From JBFHFS01 sp041583495 (GTDB lineage: Bacteria; Bacteroidota; Bacteroidia; Bacteroidales; Marinilabiliaceae), in contig JBFHFS010000079.1 of NCBI GenBank assembly GCA_041583495.1, positions 1 through 20,037 on the forward strand: a DNA stretch of 20,037 bases. The letters are read 5' to 3'. A program made the translations under genes and the position numbers. Below, piece by piece: positions 14,573 to 20,037 of this stretch; position 1 is the stretch's first letter; the number at the start of each line of letters is the position of its first letter. A model generated the notes under the pieces. The model saw nothing but the letters and a program-made list of their open reading frames with translations, was not told the origin of the DNA and did no database searches.

Positions 14573-16721
14573 TCATCTCGTCGAGCAAGTAACCGGCACC
14601 GGCAAACTTGTCGATAATGAAAAGCACGTAACGGATATCCACAGAAATGTTGCGGCACTGTGCGGGATTAAACATCAAGTCGCTCATCACGCCCTCCCAG
14701 GCACGGTCGAAATTAACCCCCACTAATTGCCCCTGGCCATTCACCACGGGGCTGCCTGAGTTCCCCCCGGTGGTATGATTCGAAGCCAGAAAGCAAACCG
14801 GCACCATCCCATTTTCGGAATACCTTCCAAAATCTTTTTCCCTGAACAGTTCCTTAAGCCGCTCGGGAACCCTGTAGTCGTAAATATCAGGGTTATCCTT
14901 TTCCATAATACCCATGAGGGTTGTATGGCTCAAATAGTCAACCGCATCACGCGCCTGGTAACCCTCCACCTTACCATAAGTCACCCTAAGGGTGAAATTG
15001 GCATCGGGATAAAAAAGGCGCTGCGGTTCATACTCCATTTGTGCAGCCATATAAATCCGATCAAGACTGTCATGTCGTTGCTGCAGCAGGGTATAATCGG
15101 GGTAGACCTGATCACTGTAAATCTGCTTAAAGCTCTCGTACAATCCAAAAACAGGATCACGTTTAATCTTCTTAATGGTTCCCTTCGATAAATTATCTAC
15201 CAAATCCGAGACCAGGGATGCATTTGTGAAACGGGTCTTTTTGAACACCTCCTCCACATAATCCTCAATACTTCCTTTAAATTTCCGGTCTATCACATCA
15301 AACACAGAAGGCAGATAGTTCGCCGGGGTGTATTGCCTAAAAAGCGTCAACAATTCCACCGTAACTTCCCGGTCGATGGGCTCGAAATAGTCCTTAAAGA
15401 AGAGCGACAATTTATCGGCCAGGGCTTTCTTTTCGGCCGCCAACACCTCCTCCTTCACCTCCCCGGTTTTTCCAGGCGCCAGAAGAGGGCTGAGCAGGCC
15501 TGCCACCTGGTTAACTTCAATACCATTGCGCACCAGCACTTCAAGCATTAAATCCCTGGCCAGCCGCACATCGCCATAGGTCTTATACAAAGTTTCGTAT
15601 TCATCGATAATATGCCCCAACCTGGCTTCCCTTCCGGCATCACTGTATACCCAACGAAGAAAACCCGCTTCAAAAGTTTGTTTTTTCTCAACCGCGTTCA
15701 GAATATCTAAACCCCGGATCTCCCCCTTCCACCGTTTCCACGAATTGGCAATGCTTGCCTTTTTGGCGGCATATTGGATTCGCACACCTGGATCGGCATC
15801 CATGTAACGATTCAATACATTTAGTTTATGTGTGCGCACTTCAACCAGCTTAGGGTATACCTTTTGGGTAAGCATCTCAAGATGAAACGACGGCACATAT
15901 TGATCGGTACTTCCGGGATAACCAAACACCATGGTAAAATCCCCTTCCTCTACCCCATTAAGCGAAACCGGGAAGTGAGCAGCCGGTTCGTAAGGCTTAT
16001 TATCGGGACTGTATTCGGCCGGCTGGTTGTTGGCATCGGCATAAATCCTGAACAATGAAAAATCTCCGGTATGGCGGGGCCACATCCAATTATCTGTATC
16101 CCCGCCAAAATTCCCAATACCCGAGGGGGGAGCACCGACCAATCGCACATCTTTAAACACCTCATTCACAAACAAAAAATATTGATTCCCATAAAAAAAG
16201 GGTTTGATCTGGGCGGTATAGCCTGTTCCTTCGGTTGCTTGCTTAACCAATCTGTTAATATTCTGATCAATGATCTTAGCACGCTCCTTCATTACCATAC
16301 TCTCCGAGGTGCCAAATAATACGCTGTCGGTTACGTCCTCCATCCGTTTAAGAAAAGTGACCGAAAGTCCGGGATTAGGCAACTCCTCACCGGCCGACAT
16401 GGCCCAAAATCCATCCGTCAGATAATCGTGCTCTACACTACTGTGCGATTGAATGGCCGAAAAGCCACAATGATGATTGGTAATAACCAACCCCTTATCG
16501 GAGATGAGTTCGCCCGTACACCCCCCGCCAAAAATCATGACGGCATCCTTCATCGCCGCCGTATTAATGCTGTAGATGTCTTCGGCACTAAGGCGAAAAC
16601 CCATCTGTTGCATCTCCTCGATGTTATACTTGTTTAAAAGCAATGGAATCCACATCCCCTCCCTGGCAACCATGGGAAGGGTCATCATAAAAACCAAAAG
16701 AAAAACAGTAATCTTTTTCAT
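14541..16721 (-). CDS. dpp11: S46 family dipeptidyl-peptidase, DPP11-type (Asp/Glu-specific)
   Basis: I take the ATG at 16719-16721, which starts a signal peptide (MKKITVFLLVFMMTLPMVA). The 726-residue product is a periplasmic S46 serine exopeptidase with a chymotrypsin-like double beta-barrel. The triad is readable: His84 in TNHHCG (81-86), Asp220 in PRHTGDFSLF, and Ser655 in TTGGNSGSPV. Counting 18 residues past Ser655 gives Arg673 in NFDRAWEG. In the Porphyromonas gingivalis enzymes the residue at this spot sets specificity: Arg in DPP11 (acidic P1) and Gly in DPP7 (hydrophobic P1). DPP11 is therefore predicted, releasing X-Asp and X-Glu dipeptides from peptide N-termini. N-terminal residue recognition fits NTAAMKDAVMIFGGGCTGE. 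It lies 34 bp after maf and may end that operon. Its 3' end overlaps the methyltransferase gene. Confidence 0.9.
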   Translation of the reverse strand: MKKITVFLLVFMMTLPMVAREGMWIPLLLNKYNIEEMQQMGFRLSAEDIYSINTAAMKDAVMIFGGGCTGELISDKGLVITNHHCGFSAIQSHSSVEHDYLTDGFWAMSAGEELPNPGLSVTFLKRMEDVTDSVLFGTSESMVMKERAKIIDQNINRLVKQATEGTGYTAQIKPFFYGNQYFLFVNEVFKDVRLVGAPPSGIGNFGGDTDNWMWPRHTGDFSLFRIYADANNQPAEYSPDNKPYEPAAHFPVSLNGVEEGDFTMVFGYPGSTDQYVPSFHLEMLTQKVYPKLVEVRTHKLNVLNRYMDADPGVRIQYAAKKASIANSWKRWKGEIRGLDILNAVEKKQTFEAGFLRWVYSDAGREARLGHIIDEYETLYKTYGDVRLARDLMLEVLVRNGIEVNQVAGLLSPLLAPGKTGEVKEEVLAAEKKALADKLSLFFKDYFEPIDREVTVELLTLFRQYTPANYLPSVFDVIDRKFKGSIEDYVEEVFKKTRFTNASLVSDLVDNLSKGTIKKIKRDPVFGLYESFKQIYSDQVYPDYTLLQQRHDSLDRIYMAAQMEYEPQRLFYPDANFTLRVTYGKVEGYQARDAVDYLSHTTLMGIMEKDNPDIYDYRVPERLKELFREKDFGRYSENGMVPVCFLASNHTTGGNSGSPVVNGQGQLVGVNFDRAWEGVMSDLMFNPAQCRNISVDIRYVLFIIDKFAGAGYLLDEMTIVNGSEIDE

Positions 16722-16755
16722 AAAAACATAAAATTTAAAGACTTCCAATACTTAC

Positions 16756-17343
16756 TTAAAACCGCTCCAGCTCTTCGAGCAAACGAGCCACAGGCAAACC
16801 CATCACGTTAAAATAGCTCCCTTCGATTCGTTGGATGCCCACCAGTCCAATCCATTCCTGAATACCGTAAGCCCCGGCCTTATCAAAAGGCTTATAACGA
16901 TCTACATAATAGTTGATTTGCACCGGAGATAAGGGTCTGAAAAAAACCTTTGTCTCCTCACTGAACCCGATCTGCAACTCATTGGAGCACAGCATCACAC
17001 CGGTTATAACCCGGTGTGATCGACCCGAAAGACTTTTCAGCATGTCAACAGCCTCCTCTCTATGGGCAGGCTTTCCCAGCAATTGTTCGTCTAGAACCAC
17101 CACAGTATCGGCAGTAACGACCAAACAATTCTCTTTTTCCCACTCGTCTTTCCAGGCATCAGCCTTTTGACCTGCCAGAGCCAGAGCGACCTCCTCCACC
17201 GGCAAACCTGGAGGGGGAACCTCATGCACCTCCCGGTTGTTTCCAACCGAAAAATCAAGACCCGTTTGTTTAAGCAAATCGTATCGCCGGGGTGAGCCCG
17301 AGGCCAATACTATGCGATATTTTTTGAGATTGGTAAATATCAT
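16756..17343 (-). CDS. maf: Maf-like nucleoside triphosphate pyrophosphatase
   Basis: The 195-residue protein is a standard-length Maf/HAM1-superfamily enzyme. The start is RIVLASGSPRRYDLLKQTGL (10-29) with the SxSPRR substrate loop. VVTADTVVVLDEQLLGKP at 75-92 contains the conserved D79, and SGRSHRVITGV follows. DKAGAYGIQEWIG and IEGSYFNVMGLPV close the active site. The family hydrolyses dTTP, UTP or modified pyrimidine nucleotides to monophosphate and pyrophosphate and is thought to clean the nucleotide pool and influence division. The exact substrate class is not settled by what I see, although the DKAGAYGIQE form is that of the dTTP/UTP group. It lies between the ubiA-like gene (140 bp upstream) and dpp11 (34 bp downstream), all on one strand. 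Confidence 0.92.
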   Translation of the reverse strand: MIFTNLKKYRIVLASGSPRRYDLLKQTGLDFSVGNNREVHEVPPPGLPVEEVALALAGQKADAWKDEWEKENCLVVTADTVVVLDEQLLGKPAHREEAVDMLKSLSGRSHRVITGVMLCSNELQIGFSEETKVFFRPLSPVQINYYVDRYKPFDKAGAYGIQEWIGLVGIQRIEGSYFNVMGLPVARLLEELERF

Positions 17344-17482
17344 GTAATCGATGAATAATAAATATCAATTGATTTTCCTCACTCAGCAGGACGAAAAACA
17401 ACTTGACCTAAACCTTAGAGGCAACAAAAACTGTTTTCCAGGGAAACGCCGCAGACCTTCCCTAAAACCATTAGAACAGATT

Positions 17483-18430
17483 CTAAAGAATAAAGAAACT
17501 GCGGGCCACCAAGATAAACAAGATCCCCGCCAGCATAATTATTTTACTGAGTCCACTGGCCACCTTAAAATCAGATTTTTCTTTGGCTTTCATCATTTTA
17601 TATCCCAATAAAAGATAGGGCACTGTCAAGAAGAAGAAAAAATAGGCCAGGGAAATATAGCTGCTGCGAAGCTGCGGAACCATCAGAAAAATAACCCACA
17701 GCGCAACCAAAGACACTACTGTAATGAACAACACCACCGTTCTGGAATACCCCAGCCCCATATCAATCGGCAGGGTACTGCAACCAGCTTTGCTATCCCC
17801 CTCCACATCCTCCATGTCTTTAATAAGCTCTCGAGCCATAGTACTAATAAAAGCAAAGAAGGCGAAACCAGTGGTCCAGAACCAAGCCGTAGAACAAGCC
17901 GGCGATTCAAGAATCTGCTCCCCATGAACCCTGGCCAGGGTTGCAAACTCCAACGATACCACCACATAGGGAACCAAAGCCGTAAGCAATGAGATAACGA
18001 GATTGCCAATGAGGACCTGCTTCTTTAGGGTAGTGGAATAATACCAAAGTAAAGCAGGAACCAAAATATAAAGCAATGCATAGTTTTCCTTACGGGAGAT
18101 ATAAGCCAAAAACAAACCAATAAATACGCCAGTGATGGTAAGAATCACGTGCAATAAAAGCGCGACCCGGCGGGGAACCAACCGACCCACCACCACAAGG
18201 TCGGGACGATTTATCCTGTCGATCCGGATGTCGAAATAGTCGTTAATAACATACCCCGAGGCCGCTAACAAAACCGTTGAAACCACTAATAAAATAAACC
18301 GGACGTCGCTCAAAACCGGGGCCACGCCGAAAAAATGCAGGATGGGAATCAACAATCCATACCGCAACAGACATTGCAATAAAACAATAATAATGAGATT
18401 CTTATACCGAATTAACCGTAAAATAGCCAT
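17483..18430 (-). CDS. UbiA family prenyltransferase
   Basis: The 315-residue protein has about nine transmembrane helices and both prenyl-diphosphate binding motifs of UbiA enzymes: NDYFDIRIDRINRPD at 63-77 (NDxxDxxxD) and DMEDVEGDSKAG at 205-216. Bacteroidota copies are usually annotated as geranylgeranylglycerol-phosphate geranylgeranyltransferase-like, a label taken from archaeal lipid enzymes; the true acceptor in bacteria is not established as far as I know. The enzyme transfers a polyprenyl group, perhaps from geranylgeranyl diphosphate, the same precursor CrtB uses, but physical closeness to the carotenoid genes is the only link. It sits between kdsC (63 bp upstream) and maf (139 bp downstream), an order I recall in other genomes of the phylum, so it probably belongs to that conserved housekeeping group. 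Confidence 0.88.
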   Translation of the reverse strand: MAILRLIRYKNLIIIVLLQCLLRYGLLIPILHFFGVAPVLSDVRFILLVVSTVLLAASGYVINDYFDIRIDRINRPDLVVVGRLVPRRVALLLHVILTITGVFIGLFLAYISRKENYALLYILVPALLWYYSTTLKKQVLIGNLVISLLTALVPYVVVSLEFATLARVHGEQILESPACSTAWFWTTGFAFFAFISTMARELIKDMEDVEGDSKAGCSTLPIDMGLGYSRTVVLFITVVSLVALWVIFLMVPQLRSSYISLAYFFFFLTVPYLLLGYKMMKAKEKSDFKVASGLSKIIMLAGILFILVARSFFIL

Positions 18431-18493
18431 AGCTTAAAACCTAAAATAATATTCTTCCTGTCTAGAATTTCATCATAAGACCCTCCAAACTGG

Positions 18494-19009
18494 CTACCAG
18501 GTATAATCTTTTCCCCAGCGGCCGTGGGCCCGAAGTACCTGCTCCATCACATCCCTCACACAACCTTCACCTCCCTTTAAATGGCTAATGTACTTACAAA
18601 GCGATTTGACCTCTTCCACCGCATCCGAAGGACAAACCGGCACACCAACCTGCTTCATCACTTCATAATCGGGCAAATCGTCACCCATATAAAGAACATT
18701 TTCGGGTTGAAGCTGGTGTTTCTCCATCCAGTCGGCAAAATACGCCATTTTATCGGAGACCCCCATATACACATCAGGAACCCCCAAATTATGGTAACGC
18801 TTCCTCACGGCATCGGTATTTCCACCGGTGATGATGGCTACCGGATAACCCATTTTTACAGCCAACTGAATGACAAAACCATCTTTTATATTGGCCGTGC
18901 GCATGGGCTCTCCATTGGGGTGAATAGGAATCACCTGCAACGAAAGGACCCCATCCACATCGAATACGAAGGCCTTAACCTTCATCAAATCTTCTTTAAA
19001 ATTACTCAT
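18494..19009 (-). CDS. kdsC: 3-deoxy-D-manno-octulosonate 8-phosphate phosphatase (KdsC, HAD family)
   Basis: The 171-residue cap-less HAD phosphatase has the length usual for KdsC. Motif I is FVFDVDGVLS at 14-23 with nucleophile D17 and acid/base D19. Motif II is IITGG (59-63). The lysine motif is in GVSDKMAYF and motif III is MGDDLPDYEVM at 108-118 (D110, D111, D114). It removes phosphate from KDO-8-P in lipopolysaccharide core biosynthesis, in the cytoplasm, which agrees with a Gram-negative organism. An internal Met9 start is possible. It is the first gene of the minus-strand group kdsC-ubiA-maf-dpp11. No exact promoter element was found ahead of it. Confidence 0.9.
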   Translation of the reverse strand: MSNFKEDLMKVKAFVFDVDGVLSLQVIPIHPNGEPMRTANIKDGFVIQLAVKMGYPVAIITGGNTDAVRKRYHNLGVPDVYMGVSDKMAYFADWMEKHQLQPENVLYMGDDLPDYEVMKQVGVPVCPSDAVEEVKSLCKYISHLKGGEGCVRDVMEQVLRAHGRWGKDYTW

Positions 19010-19311
19010 ATCAAAACGGCTAAATCACTAAAAACCAAAACTCAAGGATCTTTGATTATCCTCAACACACTTCTGCTGAGGCGAAAGTAACATTTTTTCG
19101 CCCATTGTCCTACAAGCAGGATAAAATTCGGCCATCTCAACAGCACGACAAACTAATATCTCCAGGGTCAATATCCATTCCTCCTATCGATGAGAGATCC
19201 TCCATCAGAAATCTTGCTTTTTTTATTGAAAAAATAAAAATAAAAGCATCTGATCATAAACACATTAACCTAAATCCACAAAAATGACCCTAAAAAACCA
19301 CCCCTGAATAG
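19010..19311. other. 302-bp intergenic stretch
   Basis: This lies between the kdsC start (minus) and the promoter of the SRP RNA (plus). It is A+T rich. The one open frame (plus, 19105-19287) has no recognisable content. I see no tRNA, terminator hairpin or exact -7 element for kdsC. Confidence 0.5.
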
Positions 19312-19341
19312 TTGCAGACAAAAGAATATTTTCTACTTTTG
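19312..19341 (+). promoter_or_regulatory. Bacteroidota-type promoter of the SRP RNA
   Basis: TTG at 19312-19314 and TACTTTTG at 19334-19341 are separated by 19 bp, an exact fit to the -33 TTTG / -7 TAnnTTTG pattern except for the first T of the -33 box. The predicted start, 5-7 bp later, coincides with the 5' end of the SRP RNA near 19347. This is the best promoter in the window and supports the taxonomic call. Confidence 0.8.
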
Positions 19342-19346
19342 CCGTC

Positions 19347-19443
19347 GGGTAAGTCCTATACGACCAGCTCCTACTGAACTCCCCCAGGGCCTGACGGCAG
19401 CAAGGGTAAGTAGTCGTAGCGGTGCGATATAGATCGCTTACCC
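19347..19443 (+). ncRNA. ffs: signal recognition particle RNA, small bacterial type (4.5S)
   Basis: The 97-nt RNA is closed by GGGTAAG (19347-19353) pairing with CTTACCC (19437-19443). Inside, TACGAC (19359-19364) pairs with GTCGTA (19413-19418), then CTACT with AGTAG. The apical domain is CCCAGGGCCTGACGGCAGCA (19383-19402), the SRP domain IV with its asymmetric loop and AGCA, and the GG-N-A-style tetraloop replaced by a TGAC-type tip. This part binds Ffh (SRP54) for co-translational targeting of membrane proteins. It is the hairpin-only small form, without an Alu domain. It has a strong promoter just upstream and tRNA-Thr follows after four bases. Confidence 0.9.
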
Positions 19444-19447
19444 ACCC

Positions 19448-19524
19448 GCCAATGTAGCTCAGTTGGCCAGAGCAGCTGATTTGTAATCAGCGGGTCGGGG
19501 GTTCGAATCCCTCCATTGGCTCCA
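19448..19524 (+). tRNA. tRNA-Thr (anticodon TGT)
   Basis: Acceptor strand GCCAATG (19448-19454) pairs with CATTGGC (19514-19520). The D arm is AGCTCAGTTGGCCAGAGC, the anticodon arm GCTGA-TTTGTAA-TCAGC has TGT as anticodon, and the T arm contains GGTTCGAATCC. The discriminator T is at 19521 and CCA is encoded at 19522-19524. It begins four bases after the SRP RNA, with which it must be co-transcribed. Confidence 0.95.
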
Positions 19525-19571
19525 AGGAAAAATATTTTTTTTGAAAGTGTAGGTTGGCTTAAAATTTTGTT

Positions 19572-19579
19572 TATCTTTG
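19572..19579 (+). promoter_or_regulatory. possible -7 promoter element before the tRNA-Tyr region
   Basis: TATCTTTG is an exact TAnnTTTG match 50 bp after tRNA-Thr. The nearest TTG (19554-19556) is only 15 bp upstream, shorter than the normal 19-21 bp. If active, the transcript would begin near 19585 and carry the tRNA-Tyr-like copy, the two hairpins, tRNA-Tyr and tRNA-Gly to the terminator at 19991-20026. Confidence 0.45.
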
Positions 19580-19618
19580 TCACCCGAAAAACAAAGGCAG
19601 TATAGCCGAAAGTTCTTT

Positions 19619-19709
19619 TTAAAATACTGGGGAGATACCGAAGCGGTCAAACGGGGTCCCGAAGCATCGGGATAAATCTGTTGGCTCAGCCCTCACTTCA
19701 GTACTTTAA
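19619..19709 (+). pseudogene. degenerate tRNA-Tyr-like copy with an inserted hairpin
   Basis: From 19629 the sequence repeats the first 28 bases of the intact tRNA-Tyr exactly (GGGGAGATACCGAAGCGGTC and the following AAACGGGG), plus about ten bases of its 5' flank. The seven bases that form most of the 5' anticodon stem and begin the anticodon loop in the real gene (CAGACTG) are replaced by a 16-bp perfect hairpin, TCCCGAAGCATCGGGA (19657-19672). Identity then resumes for TAAATCTGTTGGCTCAGCC (19673-19691), part of the anticodon loop, stem and long variable arm, and is lost before the T arm. There is no anticodon, T arm or normal acceptor stem, so it cannot be a working tRNA. TTAAAATACTG (19619-19629) and CAGTACTTTAA (19699-19709) pair at 10 of 11 positions and would close the structure instead. 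Confidence 0.8.
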
Positions 19710-19730
19710 TTGACATAATGAAAAGATATC

Positions 19731-19754
19731 GATTTGGAAAAGGAGTTCCAAATC
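19731..19754 (+). repeat. perfect inverted repeat (hairpin 1 before tRNA-Tyr)
   Basis: GATTTGGAA (19731-19739) and TTCCAAATC (19746-19754) are exactly complementary around a six-base loop AAGGAG. No T run follows, so it is not an intrinsic terminator. It may be an RNA stem in the tRNA-Tyr leader or a protein binding site. Confidence 0.7.
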
Positions 19755-19766
19755 ATTAAAGTAAAA

Positions 19767-19797
19767 TTGTTGAATCAAACGTTGATTACAGCAACAA
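19767..19797 (+). repeat. inverted repeat (hairpin 2 before tRNA-Tyr)
   Basis: TTGTTGAATCAA (19767-19778) pairs with TTGATT (19782-19787) and CAACAA (19792-19797): 12 base pairs with a three-base loop and a four-base bulge (ACAG). It ends 14 bp before the tRNA-Tyr 5' end. Confidence 0.65.
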
Positions 19798-19811
19798 AAC
19801 ATTAAAATATT

Positions 19812-19893
19812 GGGGAGATACCGAAGCGGTCAAACGGGGCAGACTGTAAATCTGTTGGCTCAGCCTTCGTAGGTTCGAATCCTGCTCTCCCCA
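19812..19893 (+). tRNA. tRNA-Tyr (anticodon GTA)
   Basis: A class II tRNA with a long variable arm. GGGGAGA (19812-19818) pairs with TCTCCCC (19886-19892). The anticodon arm GCAGA-CTGTAAA-TCTGT has GTA as anticodon, the variable arm contains GGCTCAGCC, and the T arm has GGTTCGAATCC. The discriminator A is at 19893 and CCA is not encoded. Its first half and 5' flank are duplicated 183 bp upstream. Confidence 0.95.
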
Positions 19894-19905
19894 CTATTTT
19901 TTTTT

Positions 19906-19978
19906 GCGGGAATAGCTCAGTTGATAGAGCATCAGCCTTCCAAGCTGAGGGTCGCGAGTTTGAGTCTCGTTTCCCGCT
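19906..19978 (+). tRNA. tRNA-Gly (anticodon TCC)
   Basis: GCGGGAA (19906-19912) pairs with TTCCCGC (19971-19977). The anticodon stem CAGCC/AGCTG region surrounds a TTCCAAG loop with anticodon TCC. The T-loop region reads GAGTTTGAGTCTC, with a TTTGAGT variant of the usual TTCGAAT. The discriminator T is at 19978 and CCA is not encoded. It starts 12 bases after tRNA-Tyr, in the same transcript. Confidence 0.93.
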
Positions 19979-19990
19979 CAAAACTTCGAA

Positions 19991-20026
19991 AATCTGCACG
20001 GTAATTTCCGTTGCAGATTTTTTTTT
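19991..20026 (+). terminator. intrinsic terminator of the tRNA block
   Basis: AATCTGCACGG (19991-20001) pairs with CCG and TGCAGATT (20008-20019, one unpaired T) around the loop TAATTT, and a T run continues to 20026. It ends the RNA transcript 12 bp after tRNA-Gly. Confidence 0.9.
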
Positions 20027-20037
20027 GCCCTAAAACT

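Noticed and set aside
17472..17488. Inverted repeat TTAGAA/TTCTAA around the end of the ubiA-like gene as a terminator
   Set aside because: Only six A+T-rich pairs and no T run on the minus strand.
19105..19287. 60-codon plus-strand frame before the SRP RNA promoter
   Set aside because: A+T-rich chance frame with no recognisable content.
19371..19650. Minus-strand frames reading WRDSNPRPADYKSAALAN and GGIRTPDPLITNQLLWPTELH
   Set aside because: These are the well-known false proteins obtained by translating the antisense of tRNA-Thr and its flanks; the tRNA explains the sequence.
19629..19893. Integration site of a mobile element at tRNA-Tyr
   Set aside because: The duplicated part is the 5' half, not the 3' end that integrases use, only about 120 bp separates the copies and no integrase is present.
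19802..19999. Minus-strand frame reading RDSNSRPSAWKADALSTELF and GRAGFEPTKAEPTDLQSAPF
   Set aside because: Antisense translation of tRNA-Gly and tRNA-Tyr, a common spurious annotation.

Overview
The window looks like a chromosomal segment of a pigmented Bacteroidota bacterium, most plausibly a Marinilabiliales/Bacteroidales-type lineage. The clues are: promoter-like elements of the Bacteroidota form TTG-N19-TAnnTTTG, with no obvious purine-rich ribosome binding sites; an S46 dipeptidyl-peptidase of the DPP11 type; a CruF/CrtD/CrtI/CrtB carotenoid gene set of the kind found in this phylum; and a GNAT-nitrilase fusion. The genus is an inference. I see no mobile element, CRISPR array or phage gene.

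Layout. (1) 1-1924, minus strand: the N-terminus of a DUF4395 membrane protein, an exported peroxiredoxin-like protein and an exported DsrE-family protein, separated by gene-poor stretches. This is a redox/sulfur-flavoured group. (2) 2345-6399: a YkgJ-type cysteine-cluster protein (plus) whose end overlaps an AbgT-family transporter (minus), then a divergent GNAT-nitrilase fusion (plus) closed by a strong hairpin terminator that can work in both directions. (3) 6684-14572: a carotenoid locus in two divergent arms sharing a 230-bp intergenic region. The minus arm runs crtD-like desaturase, cruF hydratase, acyltransferase, cruG-like glycosyltransferase and TPR protein, mostly with overlapping ends. 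The plus arm is crtI, crtB and an FkbM-type methyltransferase.

(4) 14541-19009, minus strand: kdsC, a UbiA-family prenyltransferase, maf and dpp11, possibly one operon. (5) 19312-20026, plus strand: an RNA block with the small SRP RNA behind an exact Bacteroidota-type promoter, tRNA-Thr(TGT) four bases later, a degenerate tRNA-Tyr-like copy followed by two strong hairpins, intact tRNA-Tyr(GTA), tRNA-Gly(TCC) and an intrinsic terminator.

How the genes fit together: CrtB would make phytoene from geranylgeranyl diphosphate and CrtI would desaturate it to lycopene. CruF would hydrate a psi end to a tertiary alcohol and the CrtD-like enzyme would add a 3,4 double bond. The glycosyltransferase and the acyltransferase would then add a sugar and a fatty acyl group, and the FkbM methyltransferase may methylate the product. 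No cyclase, ketolase or ring hydroxylase is visible here, so the product is either an acyclic acyl-glycosyl carotenoid or depends on a cyclase encoded elsewhere. The least explained element is the tRNA-Tyr-like copy with its surrounding inverted repeats at 19598-19797.
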